A DNA stretch of 30,249 nt. Origin: GCA-001735895 sp964488685 (GTDB lineage Bacteria > Pseudomonadota > Gammaproteobacteria > GCA-001735895). Positions within the stretch are counted from its first letter, which is position 1. The number at the start of each line of letters is the position of its first letter. Below the pieces are notes generated by a model, which did not search any database, was not told the origin of the DNA, and saw only the letters and a list, made by a program, of their open reading frames with translations. Both the position numbers and the translations under genes were made by a program. Of this stretch, positions 14,252 to 22,838 are shown piece by piece. The stretch spans positions 1 through 30,249 of the forward strand of contig CAZAVY010000036.1 in the NCBI GenBank assembly GCA_964488685.1, read 5' to 3'.

Positions 14252-15868
14252 TTACCAAAGCGACCAGCGACCAGTCGATAGAACGTACACCGATAACAAT
14301 AGATTGGTGCTCGAATGGGCAATGACGGCATCCCTGATCGATTCGCTGCGATACCGAACCCAGCCATAAATCAGTCCAGCCGCAATACCTGCCAACCACG
14401 CAGAGTGCAACAAACCAAATAGAATCGATGAGATAATGAGCGCGACCCAGGAAAAAGTGATTCTGCCTTCAAGAGTGACTTCACAACGCGCTAACCTTGA
14501 AAGCAGATAACCTCTGAACAAAAACTCCTCGGCTATCGGAACAGTAATAACCGCGCCGAGAAACCGAAACACTAACCAGAAAATCATAGCCGGCTGCGAT
14601 GCAGCGGACAATTCGGTTGTAAACATGCTATTTTGCTCGGCGTCGTCGGGCACCAGCAATAGCCATAACCCGAAAACAACGATTCCGGCGAGCCAGGGTA
14701 GCAAATTAAAATCCCGTCGGGCAAATCGATATGCGCTCCAGCAGATCCCTAGCGCCATCCCGACCGCAATGACGCGAACCGGGTAAAACCAGTCGAAATC
14801 CGCTGACAGTGCGCTGGTGAAAATGGTCGAAGCGAGCAACACAACGAAAGGGATCAACAGGGCCATAGCCAAGGTTAATCGAGGGCCGGTGGAAACAGAA
14901 ATTTTCGGGAAATTACTGAAAAAGGGTGTCCGGTAGGCGAGCGCCAAGATTGCGACAATCACGATAATAAAGGATATCCAGCCCGCCTGGCTGTGAAACC
15001 CCCCGATCGCGACTGCTGGTGAAAACGAAGCCCCGATCGATATCAACAGCACGATTCTGAAGATATTGAAAATCCAGATGGTTGCGATTCCGATCGGAAA
15101 CAACAACAATGCCTGTGGAAATCGAAATTCATTGCGAAACATCGATAGATAGAACGCGGTAAAAACAACCATCAGACCCATCCCTTCGTAGCCTGAACAT
15201 TCTGGAGCGATACCGACAATGAAATTCATCACCCCCAGCTGTTTCGATTCGATATCGACGAATATTTCCGGATACAGCTGATTGAGTAAAGTGGCGGACA
15301 GCCGAAAGGTCAGATCGCTTAACGGCGTCCAAAGCACTTGCGCATAACCTGCCAGCATCCATGCCAAAATACCGACCGCAAGCGCGGCCATAAAAACCCT
15401 GGTTTCGGTAGTGAACAGGGTTCGCCAAAAATGTAATGGCGCGAGACTGAGAAACCAGAATCCACCGGTCGCGACCAGCATCACAAGCCAGGCTCCTACC
15501 AGGCCGCCAGAGATATCGTTAAAGCCAACCTCCGATGCGAATATAGCGGATGTGCACCACAGGAAAAGTGCAAAGATAGTGACCTGGAGCACAGCGAAAT
15601 AACGGAAAGGATAGCTCTCAATCGACTGTTTCAGGGCATCAAAGTGTTGCGGCAGGCGGGGTAATAGCCCCAATACTGAAAACACCAGAATTGCGACCAG
15701 CATTTTCGCGAACTGCCCTGCATAAGACAGGAATCCGTACCACTCCCCGCTAGCGAGCAACCCGGGTTGGTTGGCGTCATAGCCGAGGCTTACGACCATC
15801 AATTCAGCCAACATGATCAGTGTCAGCGTGATGAGCCGAATGGAGATAGTTAAGTTAGCTGACACCAT
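14252..15868 (-). CDS. xrtE: Exosortase E / CPBP protease fusion (VPEID-CTERM system)
   Basis: A 538-residue polytopic membrane protein. The N-terminal 320 residues are an exosortase: the catalytic Cys224 in APECSGYEG, Arg271 in FNIFRIVLL and His292 in FHSQAGW are all present. The C-terminal part, from about 420, is a CPBP (CAAX protease/Abi) domain with EEFLFRG (Glu447, Glu448, Arg452), FGLLH (His488) and a final HSSTN (His518, Asn522). This fusion is the hallmark of the exosortase E/VPEID-CTERM type. Exosortases cut and transfer proteins with a C-terminal motif, membrane helix and basic tail. The matching substrate is encoded 125 bases upstream on the same strand. The role of the fused protease domain is not established to my knowledge. 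The ribosome site before ATG 15868 is weak. Confidence 0.93.
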   Translation of the reverse strand: MVSANLTISIRLITLTLIMLAELMVVSLGYDANQPGLLASGEWYGFLSYAGQFAKMLVAILVFSVLGLLPRLPQHFDALKQSIESYPFRYFAVLQVTIFALFLWCTSAIFASEVGFNDISGGLVGAWLVMLVATGGFWFLSLAPLHFWRTLFTTETRVFMAALAVGILAWMLAGYAQVLWTPLSDLTFRLSATLLNQLYPEIFVDIESKQLGVMNFIVGIAPECSGYEGMGLMVVFTAFYLSMFRNEFRFPQALLLFPIGIATIWIFNIFRIVLLISIGASFSPAVAIGGFHSQAGWISFIIVIVAILALAYRTPFFSNFPKISVSTGPRLTLAMALLIPFVVLLASTIFTSALSADFDWFYPVRVIAVGMALGICWSAYRFARRDFNLLPWLAGIVVFGLWLLLVPDDAEQNSMFTTELSAASQPAMIFWLVFRFLGAVITVPIAEEFLFRGYLLSRLARCEVTLEGRITFSWVALIISSILFGLLHSAWLAGIAAGLIYGWVRYRSESIRDAVIAHSSTNLLLSVYVLSTGRWSLW

Positions 15869-15954
15869 AGCGTCGGGCTGGTTCTACCAGAATCGGATAG
15901 ACACCCATTGCAGTATGGACGCGGTTTGCTAAATGGTCAGTAGCGCGCGATAGG

Positions 15955-15988
15955 TAAAAAACAATAACCCCTCCGTAAGCAGGTTATC
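15955..15988 (-). terminator. Rho-independent terminator after the VPEID-CTERM gene
   Basis: Read on the minus strand, ATAACC (complement of 15982-15987) pairs with GGTTAT (complement of 15964-15969) across a 12-base loop that can add further G/C pairs. TGTTTTTT follows. It begins 7 bases after the stop codon of the substrate gene and precedes xrtE, so the small protein may be made in excess over the enzyme, with read-through to xrtE. Confidence 0.6.
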
Positions 15989-15993
15989 GGGGA

Positions 15994-16182
15994 TTACTTT
16001 CGGAAATACCTTTCCCGCACCAGGGCTACCAGGCCCGCTACCAGGCCAATGGCGATTATTGCGCCAGCGCCATCAATTTCGGGGACGATACCTCCATTGG
16101 GTGGCAAGGTACCCGCAAACGCCTGCTGCATTCCGATCAGGTAGCCCACTATTGTCAGCCCACCGACTTTAATACCTTTCAT
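15994..16182 (-). CDS. VPEID-CTERM sorting-signal protein, minimal exosortase E substrate
   Basis: 62 residues. ATG 16182 is chosen because GGAG precedes it and it gives a normal signal peptide (MKGIKVGGLTIVGYLIGMQQ, cleavage after AFA at residue 23); an upstream in-frame start at 16227 is rejected. The C-terminus is a full sorting signal: the motif VPEID at 33-37, a hydrophobic helix from about 39 to 55, and a basic end RERYFRK. Only nine residues (GTLPPNGGI) lie between the predicted signal cleavage site and the motif. After removal of both ends the product would be a peptide of a dozen or so residues. It pairs with the exosortase E fusion just downstream. Its own function is unknown. Confidence 0.88.
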   Translation of the reverse strand: MKGIKVGGLTIVGYLIGMQQAFAGTLPPNGGIVPEIDGAGAIIAIGLVAGLVALVRERYFRK

Positions 16183-16493
16183 GTTTTTTTCTCCATTGTT
16201 GCCTTGAATTTGTCTTTTAGCACACAACAGATATCAAATTCATCATCCAAACAGGGTAAATTGTAGGGCTATCGCTATGTTGGGAGTCATTTTTGGATTT
16301 GCCAATGTTTAAGCATTTACATGAACTTGGTTCTCTAAATTAATGTTATATAAGTATTTTTTAAATAATATCTGGCGTCCTGGGAGATCACCCAAATTCA
16401 ACTGCATCATTTAAATTTCCAAACCACAGGCAATTTACAGATACCGAATAAATGTGGATCAGTTAGCCCAACAGGATTCTAACTTCGAACTTT

Positions 16494-16502
16494 TGCTATG
16501 AT
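16494..16502 (+). promoter_or_regulatory. Possible extended -10 promoter of galU operon
   Basis: TGCTATGAT matches an extended -10 (TG-n-TATAAT, one mismatch in the hexamer). The -35 region is poor, as is usual for extended -10 promoters. Transcription would begin near 16509, giving a leader of about 100 bases. Confidence 0.35.
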
Positions 16503-16536
16503 CCAACATTTAATAACCACTCGCTATTTTTAGACT

Positions 16537-16557
16537 AGTTGTTCGAGTCGAATAACT
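16537..16557. promoter_or_regulatory. 21-bp palindrome, possible operator upstream of galU
   Basis: AGTTGTTCGA and TCGAATAACT are inverted copies around a central G with nine of ten positions paired. It lies 50 bases before the galU ATG and downstream of the possible -10, a position suited to a repressor. The regulator is unknown. Confidence 0.4.
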
Positions 16558-16607
16558 CTAGAATATCACTTTAAAATAAGAACCGAATCAATAACAATCG
16601 ACACCTT

Positions 16608-17498
16608 ATGAATGAATTGACGAAAATTGTCATTCCCGTGGCAGGTCTCGGCACACGGGTGCTCCCAGCGAGCAAGGTAATTCCAAAAGAAATGTTAACC
16701 GTGGTCGACAAACCGATAATTCAGTATGTGATCGAGGAAGCGTTTGCGGCCGGTTTTAAGGAAATTATCCTGGTCACGCGCGAAGGCAAGGCTGCGGTCG
16801 AAGATCACTTCGCACCTCACCCCGAACTTGAGGCGGCACTTGCGGATAAGGGTAAAACCAGTCTCCTGGATTCGGTGCGCAATATTTTACCGGCCGGTGT
16901 TGTTATATCGTCGGTGCGTCAAAACGAACCCCTCGGACTCGGCCATGCAATTCTATGCGCAGCACCCTTGATCGGTGACGATAACTTTGCGGTGAGCTTG
17001 CCCGATGTGTTAATTTACCACCGGGATGGTGACCATGCCACCGATCTGAAAGCCATTGTAAAAGCCTTCGAGCGAAGCGACACCGCACAAATTATGGTAG
17101 AGGCTGTCCCCGATGACAAGGTCAGCAGCTACGGTATTGTCGACTGCGGGGATGTTGGATTTTCCGCGGGCGAGGGTCACAACATCATCGGTATGGTGGA
17201 AAAGCCTGAGGTCGGGAAATCGCCTTCCAATCAGTCAATAATCGGGCGCTATATACTACCGGCACGGACCTTGAAAATACTAGCACAAACCAAGCCAGGG
17301 AGCGGAGGGGAAATTCAGCTTACTGATGCAATCAACAGGCTACTTGATGAAGTACCGGTGCAGGCCTACGGCATGCTTGGGAAAACTTTCGACTGTGGTA
17401 ACAAGCTTGGTTTTATGATCGCCAACATCGCTTACGGGTTAAACCACAGTGAGATAGGGGAACCTTTAAAGGTCTGGCTAAAACAACTGGACGTTTAA
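16608..17498 (+). CDS. galU: UTP--glucose-1-phosphate uridylyltransferase
   Basis: GalU makes UDP-glucose from UTP and glucose 1-phosphate, the entry to UDP-sugar-derived polysaccharides. The 296-residue protein has the nucleotide-binding start IPVAGLGTRVLPASKVIPKE with the conserved Lys-Glu-Met, then DKPIIQYVIEEAFAAG, the EPLGLGHAILCA motif (uridine contact), LPDVLI with the metal-binding Asp, and the VEKPEVGKSPSNQSIIGRY block. The end KTFDCGNKLGFMIANIAY is typical. Length is normal. It begins an operon with pgi (7-base gap) and the ugd-like gene, a grouping common in exopolysaccharide precursor clusters. Confidence 0.96.
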   Translation: MNELTKIVIPVAGLGTRVLPASKVIPKEMLTVVDKPIIQYVIEEAFAAGFKEIILVTREGKAAVEDHFAPHPELEAALADKGKTSLLDSVRNILPAGVVISSVRQNEPLGLGHAILCAAPLIGDDNFAVSLPDVLIYHRDGDHATDLKAIVKAFERSDTAQIMVEAVPDDKVSSYGIVDCGDVGFSAGEGHNIIGMVEKPEVGKSPSNQSIIGRYILPARTLKILAQTKPGSGGEIQLTDAINRLLDEVPVQAYGMLGKTFDCGNKLGFMIANIAYGLNHSEIGEPLKVWLKQLDV

Positions 17499-17505
17499 AT
17501 CTTTC

Positions 17506-19146
17506 ATGACAGTCACTGATAAGAAATCCTGGCAGAAGCTGCGCAAGGTTGCCATCAAAATCGGTAATCTGCACTTAAGCGAAATGTTTTCACAGGATGA
17601 AAATCGATTCGCTACCTACAGCCTCCGAAACGAGGATTTGTTGCTGGATTTCTCCAAACAGCGCGTCGATCACGAAACCATCGATCAACTTTGCAAGTTG
17701 GCCCACGAATGCGATTTACCAACATGGATTGAAAAATTATTTAATGGCGATGCCATAAACACCTCGGAAAACCGACCTGCACTGCATACGGCGCTGCGTC
17801 TACCCCCGGGCAGCGAGTTAACCCTCCAGGGTGACGATATTGTTATTGAAATTCAGAACAACCTGGCACGTATGGAAAACATCGTTTCCAGATTCCATAC
17901 CGGCCAATGGCGCGGCTACTCGGGTCTACCGGTTACCAGTATCGTCAATATCGGTGTCGGTGGCTCCGATCTCGGTCCGTTCATGGCAAAAAAGGCACTG
18001 TCTGATGCACTCCTGCCCGAAGCAGTTACACTCGATATTCATTTCGTGTCGACCATGGACGGTAGCCAGATCGCGCAGTTGCTGGAACGACTCAACCCCG
18101 AGACTACGCTGTTTATTATATCGTCAAAATCATTCACCACGATCGACACCATGTCCAACGCCGACACTGCAATGCAGTGGCTAAGAAATGCCAGCAGCAT
18201 TAGCGACGAGATATTAAACCGGCGCCATTTTATCGGTGTATCGGCGAGCGAGGAAAGAATGGCTGAGTGGGGAATTCCACCCAATAGCCGTTTGTTTTTC
18301 TGGGACTGGATCGGAGGGCGTTACTCGATGTGGTCTGCGATTGGACTACCGATTGCACTTCAAATTGGCATGAAAGAATTTCGCAAGATGCTAGCCGGAG
18401 CCCATGCAATGGATCAGCATTTTCGCAGTACGCCGTTTGCAGAAAACCTTCCGGTTATGCTGGCAATGGTCGGCATCTGGAATATTAATTTCCTTAATAT
18501 TCGTGCGCACGCGATTTTGCCTTACGATGGCCGCCTGAGCCATTTGCCAAGTTACCTCGAACAACTGGAGATGGAAAGTAACGGCAAGAGTGTAAGCCGC
18601 GACGGCAGCGATATTCCTTACAACACCTGCCCAATACTTTGGGGTGAAATCGGAACCAATGCCCAGCACGCGTTTTACCAGTTATTGCACCAGGGTACCG
18701 AATCGGTGATGTGCGATTTTGTGCTGCCTGCACGACGATATAAAAGCAACAACAGTTCAGAGTTACAAAGACATCACAAGTTATCTGTTGCAAATTGTCT
18801 GGCTCAGTCCCGCATACTCGCGCTTGGCGATACGGTTATCGAAGATGACGAGACCGCGCCTTTCTACAAGCGCTATCGTGGCAATCATCCCAGCACGACG
18901 ATCCTGATCGATGAGCTCACACCCTTCAGTTTTGGCCAACTGATTGCGCTCTACGAACACAAAGTGTTCGTCCAATCGGTCATCTGGAACATTAATCCTT
19001 TCGATCAATGGGGCGTGGAACTCGGCAAACAAATGGCAACCACCCTGCTGAATCCTTTGATGCAACAACAGGCAAGCTACCAGTTCGATAGTTCGACCCA
19101 GGGTCTGCTCGACTCGATACTGGGACTGCAAAAAGGAAAATTATGA
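17506..19146 (+). CDS. pgi: Glucose-6-phosphate isomerase
   Basis: Interconverts glucose 6-phosphate and fructose 6-phosphate in the cytoplasm. The 546-residue length is normal. Signatures: GVGGSDLGPFMAKKAL, SSKSFTTIDTMSNA (sugar phosphate contact), FWDWIGGRYSMWSAIGLP, the catalytic Glu region QLEMESNGKS, His in LLHQGTESVMCDF and the Lys in NPFDQWGVELGKQ. It lies between galU and the ugd-like gene and overlaps the latter by four bases (ATGA), so sugar-phosphate supply and UDP-sugar formation look coregulated. Confidence 0.96.
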   Translation: MTVTDKKSWQKLRKVAIKIGNLHLSEMFSQDENRFATYSLRNEDLLLDFSKQRVDHETIDQLCKLAHECDLPTWIEKLFNGDAINTSENRPALHTALRLPPGSELTLQGDDIVIEIQNNLARMENIVSRFHTGQWRGYSGLPVTSIVNIGVGGSDLGPFMAKKALSDALLPEAVTLDIHFVSTMDGSQIAQLLERLNPETTLFIISSKSFTTIDTMSNADTAMQWLRNASSISDEILNRRHFIGVSASEERMAEWGIPPNSRLFFWDWIGGRYSMWSAIGLPIALQIGMKEFRKMLAGAHAMDQHFRSTPFAENLPVMLAMVGIWNINFLNIRAHAILPYDGRLSHLPSYLEQLEMESNGKSVSRDGSDIPYNTCPILWGEIGTNAQHAFYQLLHQGTESVMCDFVLPARRYKSNNSSELQRHHKLSVANCLAQSRILALGDTVIEDDETAPFYKRYRGNHPSTTILIDELTPFSFGQLIALYEHKVFVQSVIWNINPFDQWGVELGKQMATTLLNPLMQQQASYQFDSSTQGLLDSILGLQKGKL

Positions 19147-20411
19147 AGATCGTTATCTGGGGCGACGACTTAACCGCCTGGGTAACTGCAGCGGCACTAG
19201 CGCAATCGGGTAACGACATCTACCTGGTCAGTAATAGTCAAATCAGTGATCCGATAACACTAATGGGTAGCAGCATATGCAACGAACCGGGACTTCGTGA
19301 CCTGGTATGCGACGGTTTCGATAAAAAACGCATTCGGCTGGTCCGGACACGTACCGCATTGGGTGTTCAAACCCATATTCTAAGTATGAACCCAACCGAG
19401 TACGATGCGGCGTTTGAAATCGTCAGCAATCTAGCAAGGAAAAACGATACCGATCTATTGATCATCAATCAAAGCCATTTCGGGGTCGGAACGACCGATA
19501 AACTGCAAGCGCTGCTGGATCCGAGGAAAAATCAATTTGTCGCCTACTTCGCCGAGAATATATCCGAAGGTGAGGCGCTTGATCGCTTACGAAACCCCAG
19601 GTCAATTATTTTAGGCTGTAACGATTCGGCCGCGGCGTTAACGATTCAGTCATTATTTCGCCCATTCAGCACACGCCTCGAACATTCGTTGGTGATGAGT
19701 CCAAAGGAAGCCGAATTCACCAAACTCTCGATCATCGGCATGCTCGCTCTGCGCATCGGTTACATCAATGAACTCGCTAATCTCGCAGAGATGCTCGACG
19801 TGGATATCGACTTAATCCGCAAGGGTATGAGCTCCGATCCGCGAATCGGGCGCCATCATCTATCACCTGGATGCGGTTTCGGCGGCAATACTTTCTCGCA
19901 AACTATAGACAGCCTGGCGCAACTGCTATCGAGAAAACGCCAGTCAACCCTGCTGCAAACAATTTTACTGGAAAACGAAACGCAAAAAGAGAAACCCTTC
20001 AGGATGTTATGGACCCATTTTGAATGTGATATTCGAGATAGAAATATTGCAATCTGGGGCGCTTCATTTAAACCAGGGGCATCTTCTCTCGATGGTGCAC
20101 CCAGTTTGAAAGTAATCGACGCTGTTATTGCGCAACAAGCCAAAGTAAGAGTTCATGACCCTGAAGCAATGGAAGGTTTACATCGACTGTATCACGACAA
20201 TCCCAGTGTAAAACTCATTAAGAGCAAGTACGATGCGCTGCGAAATGCCGATGCGGTGATATTGCTTACCGAATGGCCCGAATACTGGTCACCGGATTTC
20301 AAGATCATGCTAAAACAAATGCGAGTACCACTGATTATAGACGGCAGAAATGTATTTAAGCGTGAGTATGTCGAATCACAGGGATTTACCTATTACAGTA
20401 TCGGACGTTAG
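19143..20411 (+). CDS. UDP-glucose/GDP-mannose dehydrogenase family protein with degenerate active site
   Basis: 422 residues with the three-part fold of UDP-glucose 6-dehydrogenases. Recognisable parts: an N-terminal Rossmann-like half, the AENISEG segment (family: PEFLREG), SPKEAEFTKLSIIGMLALRI with Lys194, the PGCGFGGNTF segment near 243-251, and the C-terminal half with WGASFKPGASSLDGAPSL and ILLTEWPEY. Key residues are lost. The N-terminal glycine motif (GxGxxG) reads WGDDLTAW. The catalytic Cys of GGSCF is Thr250 in GGNTF, and the following Lys-Asp is Gln-Thr. Oxidation of UDP-glucose to UDP-glucuronate is therefore unlikely as in the family. It may be a regulator, a partner subunit or an enzyme with changed chemistry. 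It is coupled to pgi by ATGA. Confidence 0.85.
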   Translation: MKIVIWGDDLTAWVTAAALAQSGNDIYLVSNSQISDPITLMGSSICNEPGLRDLVCDGFDKKRIRLVRTRTALGVQTHILSMNPTEYDAAFEIVSNLARKNDTDLLIINQSHFGVGTTDKLQALLDPRKNQFVAYFAENISEGEALDRLRNPRSIILGCNDSAAALTIQSLFRPFSTRLEHSLVMSPKEAEFTKLSIIGMLALRIGYINELANLAEMLDVDIDLIRKGMSSDPRIGRHHLSPGCGFGGNTFSQTIDSLAQLLSRKRQSTLLQTILLENETQKEKPFRMLWTHFECDIRDRNIAIWGASFKPGASSLDGAPSLKVIDAVIAQQAKVRVHDPEAMEGLHRLYHDNPSVKLIKSKYDALRNADAVILLTEWPEYWSPDFKIMLKQMRVPLIIDGRNVFKREYVESQGFTYYSIGR

Positions 20412-21175
20412 AATATCTGCCGGATGACATTTGCAGGCAGTCGGCCTTTTTGTTCAATGCGATACTTATTGTAACCGGACCTGGCGGCAACGAGATCAAG
20501 CACAGATTTGACATTTGGATCGATGCTGGTATCAGACCCTATTTTAATATCGACACTGTACTGGCCATCAACCTTGATTTCACTGTTACCAGTAACATCA
20601 AGCGCGGCATTGAGATCTTTTACCCTGAATTTATACTTTTTCTGATCCCCGGTAAACTCAACCTGGTAATCTCCCAAATCAATTCGGATGTCATTGTCGT
20701 CTAGAGCTAGATCGCGCCAGGTCAAGGTGCCGAAAAGCGTAGTCGGTTTACCCTGTACCAAACTTAATTCTTCGATCACGAGTTCAACGCGCCCTGCCGG
20801 GTTTATCAATAAATCCGGCAGATAATTAACCAGTTCCATGACCGGATATTGAATTCTGGCCTTACTGATCTCGATGTCACCGTTCAAAGCATCGTAAGCA
20901 ATCTGGACCACACCCTGTTCATAGTTGATTTTATAACACGCCTTTAACGACGGAATGCAGGATGGAATCAAATGATATTCGACTGCCCGTGCCGGGAATC
21001 CATCGATACTTATTTGCTGCGCTCTACCCCGGATCACGGTACCCTTGATACCGGAAAGACGCACTGTGTCAGGCAGCTTCATATGAGGCAGAACCTGTTG
21101 TATCGGTAGATTTAACAACAACGCTATCACCAGACACAGCAAAAAAAATAAAGTGAACTTCCAGAGTTTTATCAT
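20408..21175 (-). CDS. gspN: Type II secretion system protein N
   Basis: 255 residues with one N-terminal membrane anchor (FTLFFLLCLVIALLLNLPIQ) and a periplasmic beta-rich part. It shows the family's early pattern: the HMKLPDTVRLSGIKGTVIRG segment after the anchor, two Cys in SCIPSLKAC, and RIQYPVMELVNYLPD. GspN is a variable, often dispensable, inner-membrane part of the Gsp machine. It starts directly after the gspM stop with no gap and is the last gene of the operon. Its stop overlaps that of the convergent ugd-like gene by four bases (TTAG), leaving no room for a terminator between them. Confidence 0.82.
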   Translation of the reverse strand: MIKLWKFTLFFLLCLVIALLLNLPIQQVLPHMKLPDTVRLSGIKGTVIRGRAQQISIDGFPARAVEYHLIPSCIPSLKACYKINYEQGVVQIAYDALNGDIEISKARIQYPVMELVNYLPDLLINPAGRVELVIEELSLVQGKPTTLFGTLTWRDLALDDNDIRIDLGDYQVEFTGDQKKYKFRVKDLNAALDVTGNSEIKVDGQYSVDIKIGSDTSIDPNVKSVLDLVAARSGYNKYRIEQKGRLPANVIRQIF

Positions 21176-21649
21176 TTAACGACGTACGAGAACGATGCTG
21201 CTATCAACAATACCGGGATGGTCTGAAGATGAGATACGGATGTCCTTGACTTTGAGGCCACTCGAATTGACCTGGGCAATAAATTTAACCAGACGATTAA
21301 AATCGACCGCGTTGTAGCGCATGCGAATTTCATCACTGCCAATGGGCGACATTTGCGATAATTGCCCACTCAGCCCCTGGCTACGAACTGCCTGGTCGAT
21401 GAAATTTGCGAGCGTGCCTTTTATCGTCGATGCGGTTGCTGCCGCTCCGGCGACTGGCATGCGCGCTACGGTAGATTGCATCCATGCGAGATCAGAGGCC
21501 TGTTGATCGATATCATTCTTCAAGGTGGCGATACGTAGCTGATAAGGCTCGATAACAAGGGCATGCACCCCGATAACAAAGACCACCAGCAAAGCTGCCG
21601 CTACAATCATTTTTTCGCGCATCGAATAGCGCGCGAGAATCTCAGACAT
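21176..21649 (-). CDS. gspM: Type II secretion system protein M
   Basis: 157 residues: a short cytoplasmic start (MSEILARYSMREKMI), one membrane helix (VAAALLVVFVIGVHALVIEP), a coiled-coil stretch (LRIATLKNDIDQQASDLAWM) and a small periplasmic ferredoxin-like domain ending RISSSDHPGIVDSSIVLVRR. This is the standard GspM layout. It binds GspL and helps set the inner-membrane platform. The start overlaps the end of gspL by eight bases. Confidence 0.88.
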   Translation of the reverse strand: MSEILARYSMREKMIVAAALLVVFVIGVHALVIEPYQLRIATLKNDIDQQASDLAWMQSTVARMPVAGAAATASTIKGTLANFIDQAVRSQGLSGQLSQMSPIGSDEIRMRYNAVDFNRLVKFIAQVNSSGLKVKDIRISSSDHPGIVDSSIVLVRR

Positions 21650-22838
21650 TACCCCCTCCTTGCAACACCAATCGTCCTGAACTCTGGCCCGGTTTGATAT
21701 TCAGGCTTTCGAGCCGGGCGTTGATACCCTGCTTTTTGAGGGTATCAAGCAATGCTTCGATGTCGTTCAACTGGCTGCTGCTGATTTCGAAACTAAGGCG
21801 ATTGCCCTGATAGCCAACGCGAGAAATTTCAACCCCGGGATAGTTGCCGTGTGCACCTGTAAACCTGAGCAATAATTGTAAAAAATCCTGCTCGCGCAGT
21901 CCGGCCTGAATTTCCTTGAGTCGGTCTATCAAGAGATTTTTGAGGTCATCGTTTAGCGTCGCATTCGAAGGCAGATAGGCTTTGATCAACTCATACTGCT
22001 GCTGCCTGATGTTGACGAGTTTGTGTTCGAGCTCCTGCAAGGCGACCGCCTTGTTAAAGGTACCGATGGCGAGCAGGATCGCGAACAACAGGCCGACCCA
22101 TTTCCAGATCCTGCCCAGCGACTTCCAGGCTGATGACTGTTGGAACTCGCGCTGTTGCAGGTTAACCAGCGGGGCATTGACAAGGCCGGTAGGCGTTGTG
22201 TCGAGCAATTGTCGATCAAACGAGAAACCCTCAATTGTGGGGCTGTCTTGCGCATCATTGCCGTAAAAGGTGATCCTGTCGATCTCGATATCGCGTTTGA
22301 CCAGTTCCAGCATAGCCGGTAATGCCCTGGAATCGCATTTAAGCCCGCGATAATTGCCGTATCGCAACAGGTAACCATGGTAACCCTCGATTAAGCCGAC
22401 ACCGCTGCCATACCAGGGGCAAAGAAACAGTTCGGGCACCACCTGCAACAGACGCAGATCATGTCTCTGCGCCAGCGTCATGCAACGCTCCATAATCACG
22501 CGCGACACGACTGCAACTGCAATCGGGTTATCCGATGTGTCGCCGAGTGCGAAGTGCTGGCTATCGATATCCTGCGCAAGCTGATCCTCGACCTGGTACT
22601 CGATGGCACCGAGCAGCTGACGGCCTGCTTTTTCAGGTAATTCGATCTGGGTTAGATATACGCATTGTTGTGGAATGATGATAATCGATGGATGTGGGTT
22701 TTGTGTCGCGATAGTGGACATTTCATCATCGCCGGCATGTTGCCAGCCGAATGCACTCGAAGCGTCGGTTTCATCGAAGGTCGCCCAGCGGAAATCGGCA
22801 AGCTCATCGTCGTAAAACTGGATCAGCAGGCGCATCAT
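21642..22838 (-). CDS. gspL: Type II secretion system protein L
   Basis: 398 residues. The N-terminal 230 or so form the cytoplasmic actin-like domain that binds GspE (ELPEKAGRQLLGAIEYQVED and VAVVSRVIMERCM are typical). A membrane helix (WVGLLFAILLAIGTFNKAVA) follows, then a coiled coil (LQELEHKLVNIRQQQYELIK) and a periplasmic domain ending in the segment LESLNIKPGQSSGRLVLQGG. It couples the ATPase to the membrane platform. The start overlaps the gspK stop by one base (TAATG). Confidence 0.92.
   Translation of the reverse strand: MMRLLIQFYDDELADFRWATFDETDASSAFGWQHAGDDEMSTIATQNPHPSIIIIPQQCVYLTQIELPEKAGRQLLGAIEYQVEDQLAQDIDSQHFALGDTSDNPIAVAVVSRVIMERCMTLAQRHDLRLLQVVPELFLCPWYGSGVGLIEGYHGYLLRYGNYRGLKCDSRALPAMLELVKRDIEIDRITFYGNDAQDSPTIEGFSFDRQLLDTTPTGLVNAPLVNLQQREFQQSSAWKSLGRIWKWVGLLFAILLAIGTFNKAVALQELEHKLVNIRQQQYELIKAYLPSNATLNDDLKNLLIDRLKEIQAGLREQDFLQLLLRFTGAHGNYPGVEISRVGYQGNRLSFEISSSQLNDIEALLDTLKKQGINARLESLNIKPGQSSGRLVLQGGGNV

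Larger units (their letters stand above)
16183..16607. other. AT-rich divergent regulatory region between VPEID-CTERM gene and galU
   Basis: About 425 bases without a gene, with an especially AT-rich patch near 16340-16375. It must hold the promoter of the leftward VPEID gene and that of the galU operon. I looked for a sigma-54 type -24/-12 site, known for some PEP-CTERM genes, and found none with correct spacing. A rightward extended -10 and a palindrome are listed separately. Confidence 0.6.

Noticed and set aside
16183..16607. Sigma-54 promoter upstream of the VPEID-CTERM gene
   Set aside because: GG and GC pairs exist but none at the required ten-base spacing.
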